Shown here one piece after another: positions 14,514 through 23,140 of a stretch of DNA of 40,609 nt (positions are counted from its first letter, which is position 1; each line of letters starts with the position of its first letter). The translations under genes and the position numbers were made by a program. The stretch spans positions 1 through 40,609 of IMG/VR virus record IMGVR_UViG_3300042691_020057; one strand, given 5' to 3'. The notes below the pieces were generated by a model that worked only from the letters and a program-made list of their open reading frames with translations, was not told the origin of the DNA and searched no databases. The stretch is from a virus.

Positions 14514-16534
14514 GTATTAAGTTTTTATTAAACGACGTAGATAGGGGACAGCCCTTAAACCCGGAGGACTTTGGCGTTAATATTACGGAGGAGGCTTCGA
14601 TTAATACCCGGGTAATAAGCTTCGAGAATGAGCTTGTTTTCGGAGGGGACGTTTTCGACTATCTATACGCGAAAATTCAACAGGGGGACTTTTGCGAACT
14701 TGTAAGGACCACGGTTTTATACGAGTGTAAAGAGGGGTGGAAAAAACTCGTAGACGGGTATATTATTATTACAGAATGCAAGTTCGATTTAGATAAGTGT
14801 ATAGTGCGGACCAACCTGTACGATGATACGTTTTCTACTAAGATAAATAATAATAAAACTATACCCTTCTATAACGACAGTAATATAACAAAAAACCTGT
14901 TCCCGGTAACGCCTCCTACAACTATAGGAACTGCTTTATTTGTTCCCTCTACGGGAAGTTACGAGGCCCTGCGTTCAGCTATTACTGTATACGACGCGTT
15001 TAAGCATTTAGTCGCTTGTATGTCGGATAACTTAGTAGACTTCGAAAGCGACTATTTTAAAATAATAAGGCCGTGGGGTGGAGGAAACTTCCAATGTCCG
15101 GACGAACGAAAAACCTTAGTTATAACGTCCGGGAATACCGTTAGGACTAATGCCGCGTTACACGTAAACCTAACTTTCGAGTCCCTGTTTACGGCATTAA
15201 ACCGTAAGCTAAGACTCGGTATGGGCTTCTATAAGCAGTCTAACGGCAGGCCACTATTACGAATAGAGCAGGCAGACTATTTCTTTCAACAGAATAGAAG
15301 CGCGGAGCTTTACGACCAAAGCGGTGTAGAGATGCTATATGACAGGGAGCAGCTTATAGCTTCTATGAAATTCGGCTCGAGTCCAATGTTAGAGAAATTC
15401 GAATGTAACGACGGTAATACCCCCTGCACGTTTCTACAGACACCTTTCCGGGGCTTTAGAACGGAGTCGTTCGGTCTATTAGGTACGTGTAATACAGAGA
15501 GGCAATTAGACCTCGAAACTACAGAGATAATATTCGACTCGAATACTATAGAGGATATATTAGTACACGGCAACGAGTCGCACGATACGGCCGCTATAAT
15601 TATTTCGGCCTGTATTAATGCAGGGGCAGCCATTACCTCTGCTAAAGCTCTTAAGTATGACCCTTTGGGAGACGGGAGTAACGTGTATAACGGCAACCTA
15701 ATAAATGCACAGGTGGCAGCGAATTGGATAGGGGGCTACCCTAACTCTTTGTTTCAGTACTTACAGGGCTTTAACCCGGCAGATACCCCGTTTAACGCAA
15801 GGTACGACGGCTTCCCTGCACAGACATTCGATATAATATTAGCTTCCTTTACTTCCTACCTGCAATATACCGGGACGTTTTTAAGGTTCGACCAAATACT
15901 CGTAAACGTAAACGGTAACTATAACAACGTAGATACGTACGTAGTTCCCTACGCAGGCGTATACACCTTTCAGTATGGAGTTACTTTGGACGGTATAAAT
16001 GAGGCCGTAGGCCGTCGGTCTATTTTGCGGTTAAAGCACTACGACTCTAACGAGAACTTATTAGCCGACTATGATACGGGTATAATAAACGACGTGGGTT
16101 TTAATACCGTAATAAACATAAACGACTCCGTTACATTTAGCTGCAACCAAGGAGACTTAATAAGAGTAGATATACTCGTTAAAACTCAGAATGCAGGCCT
16201 ATATACCGCGTACCAACAGGATATAATACCGTCTGTAACGGTAGGCGTAAATACCGACTATACTGAGTTTATAGGTTCGGGAGTGCCATATGCGGACGTA
16301 GAGCTACAGCCCGTTAATCCGAACGATATATTAAACGTATTATACCGCTTTAAACGGCCTTTAAAAATGTCTGAGATAGAAAGTATACTTTCGAATACAA
16401 GTGCTCCTATAGGTCTCGGAAATAAGCCTAACGCTATAGCTAATATAGACACCTATATAAAACAGATACAAATAGAGTCTATTGTGCGCCAAAACGCTAC
16501 CTTTGAATTACGTTCTAAAAAACTAATAGTATGA
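14504..16534 (+). CDS. Distal tail/baseplate protein (676 aa)
   Basis: Follows the tape measure with a 10-nt overlap, the position of distal tail or tail-associated proteins. Beta-rich throughout, with NVDTYVVPYAGVYTFQYGVT and YDTGIINDVGFNTVININDS reading like a C1q/TNF-type jelly-roll (residues 470-590) that could form a trimeric tip. The N-terminus (FLLNDVDRGQPLNPEDFGVN) resembles tail proteins of other Bacteroidota siphophages. No enzymatic motif seen. It overlaps the next gene by ATGA. Confidence 0.7.
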   Translation: MAVSIKFLLNDVDRGQPLNPEDFGVNITEEASINTRVISFENELVFGGDVFDYLYAKIQQGDFCELVRTTVLYECKEGWKKLVDGYIIITECKFDLDKCIVRTNLYDDTFSTKINNNKTIPFYNDSNITKNLFPVTPPTTIGTALFVPSTGSYEALRSAITVYDAFKHLVACMSDNLVDFESDYFKIIRPWGGGNFQCPDERKTLVITSGNTVRTNAALHVNLTFESLFTALNRKLRLGMGFYKQSNGRPLLRIEQADYFFQQNRSAELYDQSGVEMLYDREQLIASMKFGSSPMLEKFECNDGNTPCTFLQTPFRGFRTESFGLLGTCNTERQLDLETTEIIFDSNTIEDILVHGNESHDTAAIIISACINAGAAITSAKALKYDPLGDGSNVYNGNLINAQVAANWIGGYPNSLFQYLQGFNPADTPFNARYDGFPAQTFDIILASFTSYLQYTGTFLRFDQILVNVNGNYNNVDTYVVPYAGVYTFQYGVTLDGINEAVGRRSILRLKHYDSNENLLADYDTGIINDVGFNTVININDSVTFSCNQGDLIRVDILVKTQNAGLYTAYQQDIIPSVTVGVNTDYTEFIGSGVPYADVELQPVNPNDILNVLYRFKRPLKMSEIESILSNTSAPIGLGNKPNAIANIDTYIKQIQIESIVRQNATFELRSKKLIV

Positions 16535-18204
16535 GCCGGGGCTATTTATCTATACCCAACCAACCCATAATATACCGTCCGGAAGCGGAATTAAGCGTAG
16601 ACTGTTCCTGTACTAACGGGGGCTATAGTCAGCTCGTAGACTTTGATGACGAAATATTTATGCAGTTTAAGGCCCTCCCTTGCGGTAGGCCGCTTTACGG
16701 AGGGGAAGAGCCTATATTCTCTAACGACGTAATTTACAACGGCTTTACCGTCGATAAGTACAATATCTCTAATTCGTGGGGTATATTATGGAGCTTTGCT
16801 GCGTTTATGCAATACGACGTAATAAAGATAACTGTAACGGTAAGCGACATACAACAGGGTACTCTACCTATCATAGACGGCTATTCTGTATATAATATTA
16901 CCGCTGTAGGCGTTTATGAAATATACTTCCCTAACTACTATTTTAATACCGGAACTTATTTAATAGGAGCAGGTGGAAACCCCAACAACTTTAGAGGCTC
17001 TTTCACTATTACAGCGGTAGAGGGTATACCTATCGGAGGCCTGTTTATAGGTCTCGTAGATGCGACAACTCTCGAAACTATAGAAACTATTTACCCGACT
17101 ATAACGAGGACGGATAATATTATGACCGTTGGCTTTAATGTCTCTGAGTTAACAATAGAGGCAGGCTGCTATAGGTTAGGAATAGCGGACTACTGTACGA
17201 ATACCTGTGGACAGTACTTTATACCGAACCCGTTTTTTAATTGCGACAGAGGTGGAGTTCCATTTTGGACCGACATAACGACCGACGAATTCGCAAGCGT
17301 TACAATAGACTGCAACCTCGTAACGCTTTGCTCTTCTAACGAAGAGAGCGGTATGGCTATATTACAGTCCGCAATAGACGTTTGTGAGGGCGTTACATAT
17401 AGCTATACAATAGAGGTAGAATACCAATTCGGAGAGGGTAACGGGGACTTAATATTTAGAGTGAATGACTTTCCCTGTATATATAGCAGTTCGCCTATAA
17501 CAGGGACAGGTACATTAACGGGAACTTTCACCCCAACTTGTAGCGGCACGTTAACAATAGCATTTGTTAGTACGTTAGGGCCTGCCTGCGTAGAAATATC
17601 ATACGTTCAGATAAGGGCTACACAGGAAACGGCTACTTATGACCACTTTAGCGACGTTTTAAATATTGGAGACTTCGATAACGAATGCGAATTTTTTAAG
17701 ATAGAGGGCTGTAATGCGGAGGACCAATTAGGAATGTATTTTAATAACACGTCCTTTTTGCCGGGTATACGTTTGGCAGGTAGACGCTTCCACCCTCAAT
17801 ACGACGTGGACTTAGATATATTTCGTTATGCGTCCGGTCGTTATCAAACTACATATGCGGACCGGAAAAAGAGGTGGAGGTTTAATTTCGGACGGCTTCC
17901 GGAGTATGTATTAGATTTCCTTAGTGTAGTTTTTTACTTCGATAAAACGTATGTAAACGGTGTAATATACGTGCCTGCCTCCGATAAATTTCCGGAAGTA
18001 CAGTACGACGATGCGGACGATTACGGGGCGTTAGATATAGACCTGTATAAACAGGACGATAAAATACGAAAGACAGTATGCGCGGCCTCCGATGCGTCCT
18101 GTTTACCGTCTATCTTAAGCAATGTAGACGAACCCTTTTTATTAACACAAAGTTCGGAGCGCATTATAACCGAAGGGGGTAATAATATTTATTACCAAAA
18201 TTGA
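16531..18204 (+). CDS. Tail protein, probable host-binding component (557 aa)
   Basis: Cysteine-rich for a phage protein (SVDCSCTNGGY, PFFNCDRGGVPF) and mainly beta. Residues 235-365 look like a carbohydrate-binding or beta-sandwich module (VTYSYTIEVEYQFGEGNGDL, then GTLTGTFTPTCSGTLTIAFV). The C-terminal 140 residues have a compact RRFHPQYDVDLDIFRYASG region. It lies at the end of the tail operon and may be part of the tip or receptor-binding complex. Exact role is inference from position and composition. Confidence 0.65.
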   Translation: MSRGYLSIPNQPIIYRPEAELSVDCSCTNGGYSQLVDFDDEIFMQFKALPCGRPLYGGEEPIFSNDVIYNGFTVDKYNISNSWGILWSFAAFMQYDVIKITVTVSDIQQGTLPIIDGYSVYNITAVGVYEIYFPNYYFNTGTYLIGAGGNPNNFRGSFTITAVEGIPIGGLFIGLVDATTLETIETIYPTITRTDNIMTVGFNVSELTIEAGCYRLGIADYCTNTCGQYFIPNPFFNCDRGGVPFWTDITTDEFASVTIDCNLVTLCSSNEESGMAILQSAIDVCEGVTYSYTIEVEYQFGEGNGDLIFRVNDFPCIYSSSPITGTGTLTGTFTPTCSGTLTIAFVSTLGPACVEISYVQIRATQETATYDHFSDVLNIGDFDNECEFFKIEGCNAEDQLGMYFNNTSFLPGIRLAGRRFHPQYDVDLDIFRYASGRYQTTYADRKKRWRFNFGRLPEYVLDFLSVVFYFDKTYVNGVIYVPASDKFPEVQYDDADDYGALDIDLYKQDDKIRKTVCAASDASCLPSILSNVDEPFLLTQSSERIITEGGNNIYYQN

Positions 18205-18295
18205 AAAAAAGTTTTTACTTTTAACGTCGCAAAGAGTAGGTAGGTGTATCCGTAACGGCCTTTACGCGACGGTAATTCAATTTTAATTTAATAAA
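18205..18295 (+). promoter_or_regulatory. Leader of the tail tube gene with stem-loop
   Basis: A 91-nt gap. TACTTTTA at 18216-18223 resembles a -7 element with A in place of the last G; no TTTG lies at the right distance. Right behind it CGTCGC (18225-18230) pairs with GCGACG (18266-18271), and inside this GTAA (18252-18255) pairs with TTAC (18262-18265). A 5' stem-loop starting near the likely transcript end would stabilise the mRNA of an abundant virion protein. Promoter call is weak. Confidence 0.45.
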
Positions 18296-18835
18296 ATGGC
18301 TTGTACATCTTATTGCGAAAGCTCCCTGCTCGACCACGTATTAGTAACGTGCGACGAATATAAGCTCGGAGGTAGCCCTGCGGTTATAGTAGGGCAATGC
18401 GGTTCGACCTTAGTTAACCCGGAAGATGAAGAAGAGATAGCAGCGTTATTATTAGCCGGACAGGCTAAGTTAATCGAAAACGTGCGCTTTTCTATTCCGG
18501 CAGGTTCGCCCGTAACTGTAGACAGCCCGGTAGGCTGTGGTACTTCTATCCGTATTAACGAAGATAGGACAGCAACTCTGTTTGATGCTAACGTTACAGG
18601 TGGAACGAACTTATTTTGGAACGACCTTAATAAAAAGAAAATTGCGTGGGTTTTAGCGTATCTATGCGACTCCAACACAACTCTTTATATTAATCCGAAC
18701 CAAGGTATTACGGTTAGTGCGAACTTCATATTACCGGAGCAGAACAACGAATTGCAACGGTATGAGGTAACGCTTTCGTGGCGTGACAAAGAAATACCGT
18801 ACCAATACGCAGCCCCGGCAGGTATTTTTAACTAA
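18296..18835 (+). CDS. Probable major tail tube protein (179 aa)
   Basis: Begins MACTSYCESSLLDHVLVTCD. Size, mixed alpha/beta composition and an own leader suggest an abundant virion protein. The sequence includes SPVTVDSPVGCGTSIRINED, NLFWNDLNKKKIAWVLAYLC and a C-terminal LQRYEVTLSWRDKEIPYQYA strand-rich end, as in tube proteins of Bacteroidota siphophages. It is separated from the tape measure by two tail genes and coupled (TAATG) to a glycosyltransferase. A head decoration role is an alternative. Confidence 0.6.
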   Translation: MACTSYCESSLLDHVLVTCDEYKLGGSPAVIVGQCGSTLVNPEDEEEIAALLLAGQAKLIENVRFSIPAGSPVTVDSPVGCGTSIRINEDRTATLFDANVTGGTNLFWNDLNKKKIAWVLAYLCDSNTTLYINPNQGITVSANFILPEQNNELQRYEVTLSWRDKEIPYQYAAPAGIFN

Positions 18836-19770
18836 TGGAACTCGAACAGACACCTAAACAAAAGGAGGCCTCACAAAGTAGTGGGGTGCTCCTTTTTGCC
18901 TATGGCAAACAGGCATACATAGAGGCCGCATATAATTTAATATATACGCTTCGTAAGTATGGGTATTCCGGTAGTATAACTATATACACGGATAACGTGG
19001 AGCTATGCAACCGCTTTATAAACGAAGTAGCCACGGGAGTAAAGACTAAAGCTCTAAGCGAAAAGTACTTTAAGGTAGACGGAAAGATAGAGCCCTGCCT
19101 ACTAAAGCTCTCTATGTATGATTTGCTGCCATATGAGAACACTTTGTACTTAGACGTAGACACAATAGCCCTAAACGATATAAGCGGCCTTATAGAGTCT
19201 CTAATGGGCCTTAAACACGATTTTTACACCTTAATGGCAGGCACGTACCAACCCGGAAGTGGTAAGGTGTGGAATGAAATGGTATGGGCCAACCCTAACG
19301 ATGTTTATGAACAGTTCGGAATTTCCGAACGGCTGCCTCTTTACGCTATAAATAGCAGTCTTATTTTTATTAAAAAGGGTGCTATAGCAAAAGATATTTT
19401 TAAGACGGCTAAAAAATTGTTTTTAAAAAAGCCCCTTCCGATTAATAAACTTAAATTTAAGTGGGGTGGAGGACAGCCCGACGAACTTTATTTTAATGCG
19501 GCATTAAGCCTACTCGAGTATAACCCGGAAATAGATTTAACGCAGCTACAGAGAGAGCCTATGTTTTTTAGCGTAAAGGCAGGGTATACCTACGACCAAA
19601 TAATAAAACAGTATTACCTATTTACGTATTACGGGGGGCAGGGCCATACGCATAACTTTTATGTAGATTGGGCCGACAGGCTATTAAAAAAACTGAAAGA
19701 GTCGGAGGGCGGTAGGCATATTACGTTTATCCGTCGAATTATAATGCACAAACACGCTAATAAACGGTAA
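18835..19770 (+). CDS. GT-A type glycosyltransferase (311 aa)
   Basis: N-terminal GVLLFAYGKQAYIEAAYNLI and GSITIYTDN form the nucleotide-sugar binding part of a Rossmann-like GT-A fold. The metal-binding DxD motif is in NTLYLDVDTIAL (D107, D109). GGGQPDELYFNAAL further on resembles the acidic acceptor-side motif of GT8-like enzymes. It is wedged by 1-nt TAATG overlaps between the tail tube candidate and the portal, so it is made with virion proteins. The likely substrate is a virion protein, although host surface glycans or DNA are possible. Confidence 0.8.
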   Translation: MELEQTPKQKEASQSSGVLLFAYGKQAYIEAAYNLIYTLRKYGYSGSITIYTDNVELCNRFINEVATGVKTKALSEKYFKVDGKIEPCLLKLSMYDLLPYENTLYLDVDTIALNDISGLIESLMGLKHDFYTLMAGTYQPGSGKVWNEMVWANPNDVYEQFGISERLPLYAINSSLIFIKKGAIAKDIFKTAKKLFLKKPLPINKLKFKWGGGQPDELYFNAALSLLEYNPEIDLTQLQREPMFFSVKAGYTYDQIIKQYYLFTYYGGQGHTHNFYVDWADRLLKKLKESEGGRHITFIRRIIMHKHANKR

Positions 19771-21695
19771 TGGAACTAACTCCGGATAAAATACAGCAAA
19801 TAGTAGCTCAGTTTAAGAATAGCCTTACGGGGTGGAAAATGCAAAACGACAGAGCTGTTATTAACCCTATTTCCAAAAAAAAAGATAACGTAGAGCAGTA
19901 CCCGGAATATTGGACAGGGTACAATTTTTCGGCTAAGAGCTACGATGCAATAGTGCCTCATACGCGGCCCGACATATACCCGGAGCGACTTTTTGCAGTA
20001 CGCAGCCCGAACCAAGACGAAAGGCAGGCAGAATATATTAAAGCGAATTATAGGCCTACTACCCTGCCTGTATTCGAGGAAGCTAAAGCAACTATAACAA
20101 GAAGCTTTGCGGACCAAAATTGGAGCATAAACTATAAACAGGAACTCGATGCGGAACGTTATGCTAAAGAGCCATTCGAGAGGTATGTAAACTACGAAAT
20201 TCCTGTATATGGAAGTATAGAGCATTTTATGAAGTCAATAGTGCCCTCTATTAAGCTACAGGACGCGGCAGGCATTATAGCTATAGAGCCTTACGACTTA
20301 GAGTTTTTGGAAGAGACAGAAGAGGGGGAAATAGTAGAAGGTAACGCTATGGTTAAACCGTACCCGGTTTACTACCAATGTAAAGACATAGTAGGACAGG
20401 AATTAGACGAATACTATCTCGTTATAACCCCGGAGAAAAGTATAGTAAATACAGGCCTTAAACAGGAACGCTCCGGCATAGTGTTAAAGCTGTACGACTC
20501 GAAATATATTTATAAGATTTCTCAGTATGGCAAAAAAACGGATATGCTTTTTTCCGCTCCGGAGGTTTACTATGAGCACGATTTAGGCTACGTTCCTTGC
20601 CAAAAGCTTAAGGGGACTCCGATATTAATAAAAGACAGTTTAAACTATCAGAGCCCGTATATAACGGCAGTTCCCCTGTTGGACCAAGTTCTACTCGACG
20701 AAAGCTATTTAAAAATATCAAAAGCTACGAGCGCATTTCCCTATATGATAGCGTTAGGGGAAGTATGCACGTTTACTTCGAAAGAGGGACAGAGCTGCGA
20801 TAATGGACAGCTATTTGACCTTAATACAGGGCTTTATAATACGTGCCCTTCCTGTAGCGGTTTAGGCGTAAAGGAGCGAATTTCCCCCTCGGGAAAGCTG
20901 TTGGTACGACCTAAAACAATGACTTCGGAAGGGGACTCCGGGTTAAGTGGAGAATATATGAAGTTCGTTAGTCCGTCTATGGAAACCTTAAATTTTTTAA
21001 GACAGGAAATAGACCGGAACTATTCACGGGCCAAAGACATATTACACCTGCCTAATTCCGACACTACAGTAACTTTCGAGGAGTCGGGTACTGCCACAGG
21101 TAGTATGAATAAATTAAGAGCGTTACACGCGTTCTTAAAGCCTATTTCGGACGAACTTTTCGGACTATACGAATTTATACTTCAAACTATAGGCTTAATA
21201 CGCTATAAAGAGTACTTCGGTGGCTTTACGCTTGTTTACCCTACTACATTCGACGTTAATACCCCTACGGACTACCTCGAAATGGTAAGTTTAGGCATTA
21301 AGGCCGGAGTGCCTCCAAGCGTTACATATGGTAATCTATACAACTATATGAAGTCTGTTTATTACACAGACAGGGAGACCACTCGTATATACGACTTAAT
21401 TCTGTCGGCAGACGAACTCCTATTAATGTCAGCGGCAGACATAGCTTTACGCGTAGCTAATGGCACAGTAGAGAAATGGCAGGACGTGCTCCACTTTAGT
21501 GCTCCACAGCTAATAATGGAGCTTATACGTACATTCGAGCCAACAGAGGCGGCCTCTGAATTTTTGGAGCTTCCAATAGAGGAACAGGTAGTTTTATTAA
21601 GGGAGAAAGCAGCGGAAAAAGTACGGGTTAAGCTTGACCCTATACAGGAAGCCCAACAGGCCTTAATAAGCGGTATGACTAATGGCCTCGTTTGA
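19770..21695 (+). CDS. Portal protein (641 aa)
   Basis: Dodecameric ring at the capsid vertex through which DNA is packaged. Position (directly before a Mu F-like head protein) and content fit: an N-terminal domain, the ATITRSFADQNWSINY helix region, and a C-terminal stretch FLRQEIDRNYSRAKDILHLP and SGTATGSMNKLRALHAFLKP typical of portals. Unusual is an internal cysteine cluster: C333, C343, C359, C362 (EVCTFTSKEGQSCDNG ... NTCPSCSGLG), which looks like a zinc ribbon. It overlaps the next gene by 14 nt. Confidence 0.82.
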   Translation: MELTPDKIQQIVAQFKNSLTGWKMQNDRAVINPISKKKDNVEQYPEYWTGYNFSAKSYDAIVPHTRPDIYPERLFAVRSPNQDERQAEYIKANYRPTTLPVFEEAKATITRSFADQNWSINYKQELDAERYAKEPFERYVNYEIPVYGSIEHFMKSIVPSIKLQDAAGIIAIEPYDLEFLEETEEGEIVEGNAMVKPYPVYYQCKDIVGQELDEYYLVITPEKSIVNTGLKQERSGIVLKLYDSKYIYKISQYGKKTDMLFSAPEVYYEHDLGYVPCQKLKGTPILIKDSLNYQSPYITAVPLLDQVLLDESYLKISKATSAFPYMIALGEVCTFTSKEGQSCDNGQLFDLNTGLYNTCPSCSGLGVKERISPSGKLLVRPKTMTSEGDSGLSGEYMKFVSPSMETLNFLRQEIDRNYSRAKDILHLPNSDTTVTFEESGTATGSMNKLRALHAFLKPISDELFGLYEFILQTIGLIRYKEYFGGFTLVYPTTFDVNTPTDYLEMVSLGIKAGVPPSVTYGNLYNYMKSVYYTDRETTRIYDLILSADELLLMSAADIALRVANGTVEKWQDVLHFSAPQLIMELIRTFEPTEAASEFLELPIEEQVVLLREKAAEKVRVKLDPIQEAQQALISGMTNGLV

Positions 21696-22590
21696 CGAAC
21701 TCGTACGCAAAAAAGTAGAGCTATTCGAGAAAGTTCCCGAAAAAATGGCTACAGCGGCAGAAAAGGCGCAAGCTTCCGCGTGGCGTAGCATAGAGCCCCT
21801 CCTTTTAGAAATGGAGACGGACTCCGAAGGGAATATAATACAGTCCGATAATAACGTAAGGCGTATATCGCAAATAGCCGAAGAGCTTAATAAGTCCCTT
21901 GCGACCGGAGAATATTATAAGGCCGTAGAGTCTTTCCTTAAAAGTATGGACGAAGGGGTAAACCTAACCACAGAAATAGCCCAAAAAATACAGGCAGGTT
22001 TCGAACCGTCTAACGCACAAAAGCAGCTTTTCGAGTTATCGAAACAGAATGCGCTTTCGTCGTTTTTCGGCAGCGGTTTAAGGCAAAGGGTTTCGCTACC
22101 TTTCTTAGAGCAGTTAACAGCTAACGTTTCGGCCCGTGCTCCTTTAAGAGAGGCAATAAATTCGCTAAGAGCCACTATTACAGGGACAGACACTACAGAG
22201 GGGCGGCTATTAGCTAATATAAAAACTACTGCATTAACAGCGCAAGCTATAGCGGATAGAAGCTTTAGCGCGGCAGTAAACGACGAAATAGGTATAGAGT
22301 GGTATAGGTATTTAGGAGGGGAAATACCAACTACGCGTGAATTCTGCCAACACAGGGAAGGTAAGTACTTCCATAAAAAAGAAATAGAAATGTGGGGACA
22401 GGGCAAAAATAGTGCAGGTATAGATGACATAAAAGACGGTACGTGGAATGGGCGAATTCCGGAAACGGATATTAAAACTATATTCACTTTTGTAGGGGGG
22501 TATAATTGCCGTCACTACCTAATGCCTGTTAACGAAAGTAGAGTGCCTCCGGAGGTAAAGCAACGGGCGAAATCGGAGGGCTACACCTAA
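21682..22590 (+). CDS. Mu F/SPP1 gp7-like head morphogenesis protein (302 aa)
   Basis: Helical N-terminal two thirds, then the conserved C-terminal module of minor head proteins: EFCQHREGKYFHKKEIEMWG (C222), WNGRIPETDI and GGYNCRHYLMPV (C276, H278). Such proteins bind the portal and enter the procapsid in small numbers. The overlap with the portal gene supports the call. It is followed by a gene-free stretch of 358 nt. Confidence 0.85.
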   Translation: MASFDELVRKKVELFEKVPEKMATAAEKAQASAWRSIEPLLLEMETDSEGNIIQSDNNVRRISQIAEELNKSLATGEYYKAVESFLKSMDEGVNLTTEIAQKIQAGFEPSNAQKQLFELSKQNALSSFFGSGLRQRVSLPFLEQLTANVSARAPLREAINSLRATITGTDTTEGRLLANIKTTALTAQAIADRSFSAAVNDEIGIEWYRYLGGEIPTTREFCQHREGKYFHKKEIEMWGQGKNSAGIDDIKDGTWNGRIPETDIKTIFTFVGGYNCRHYLMPVNESRVPPEVKQRAKSEGYT

Positions 22591-22597
22591 TAGACGG

Positions 22598-22624
22598 AAA
22601 TTACGACCGCGTTTGACGTAATTT
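22598..22624. other. Perfect 8-bp inverted repeat after the head gene
   Basis: AAATTACG (22598-22605) and CGTAATTT (22617-22624) with an 11-nt loop. It starts 7 nt after the stop of the head gene and is not followed by a T-run, so it is either an mRNA 3' stem or an operator and not a classical terminator. Confidence 0.55.
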
Positions 22625-22710
22625 ATGGCAAAGCTTTATAAGGCTATTACAGCCCTTTAGACGAACTTTGGTGTATGTCGCAAGTGTATATATGGAAGAG
22701 GTCGTGATGT

Positions 22711-22744
22711 GCGTTTCCCGCTATTAGCAAGGGTTTCAGAGGAC
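22711..22744. repeat. Element A, matching 39856-39890
   Basis: GCGTTTCCCGCTATTAGCAA followed by GGGTTTCAGAGGAC is nearly identical to the element after the dnaB gene (GCGTTTTCCGCTGTGAGCAA then GGCTTTCAGAAGGAC): about 30 of 34 positions by eye. Both copies are intergenic. Function unknown. Confidence 0.75.
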
Positions 22745-22806
22745 GTTATTTCTGTCCGATTTTTGCCGCTATTCATTTGAAAAACAGTTACGACGAAAAC
22801 TCCGAC

Positions 22807-22912
22807 ATTCTATTAGAGCATTAATAGAATTCGTTTAGACGTTTGTTACAACGAATTTCTGTCCGGAGCTAATACAATTCGTACTAACGACCGTGGTTAA
22901 AGATTGTATTAA
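22807..22912. repeat. Second dyad array (48-bp period) before the scaffold operon
   Basis: Same repeat family as 8253-8546. A right arm ATTCTATTAG is at 22807-22816. Unit 22821-22864 has TTAATAGAATTCGTT and AACGAATT at the family spacing but a decayed last arm. Unit 22869-22912 is CTAATACAATTCG ... ATTGTATTAA, 44 bp. The right ends lie at 22816, 22864 and 22912, so the period is 48 bp, ten less than in the first array. The array directly abuts the -33 element of the next promoter. Confidence 0.85.
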
Positions 22913-22944
22913 TTTGGTTTCGTAAACTAATAGTATTATATTTG
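22913..22944 (+). promoter_or_regulatory. Promoter of the scaffold/head unit, next to the dyad array
   Basis: TTTG 22913-22916, 20 bp, TATATTTG 22937-22944, with ATG at 22949 only 4 nt after the final G. The transcript should be leaderless or nearly so. The -33 element touches the last dyad unit, so a protein bound to the array could contact RNA polymerase or block it. Confidence 0.75.
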
Positions 22945-22948
22945 CATT

Positions 22949-23140
22949 ATGGTTTATGTTTTGCCCGACGGGCGCATAGTGCGCCTTAATAAAAGCTTAG
23001 AAGCTGTAGCCCTTAAAAAGGGCGGTAAACCTTTAATACTGCAACCAATTAAATTCGAATATGGCAATAACACCGGAACAGGCAATGGACTTAGTGAAGT
23101 TCATAAACCTGCACGAAGAAGAGGACGTAGAAAAAGCTAA
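22949..23140 (+). CDS. Small basic protein before scaffold (63 aa)
   Basis: MVYVLPDGRIVRLNKSLEAV, ending with a very basic tail (KPARRRGRRKS). The promoter is positioned for this start. The last 80 nt overlap the scaffold gene in another frame, so the basic tail may partly reflect the scaffold's reading frame. No family recognised. It could be a head-assembly peptide. Confidence 0.55.
   Translation: MVYVLPDGRIVRLNKSLEAVALKKGGKPLILQPIKFEYGNNTGTGNGLSEVHKPARRRGRRKS

Noticed and set aside
22598-22624. Rho-independent terminator of the head operon
   Set aside because: The 8-bp stem is not GC-rich and has no T-run after it.
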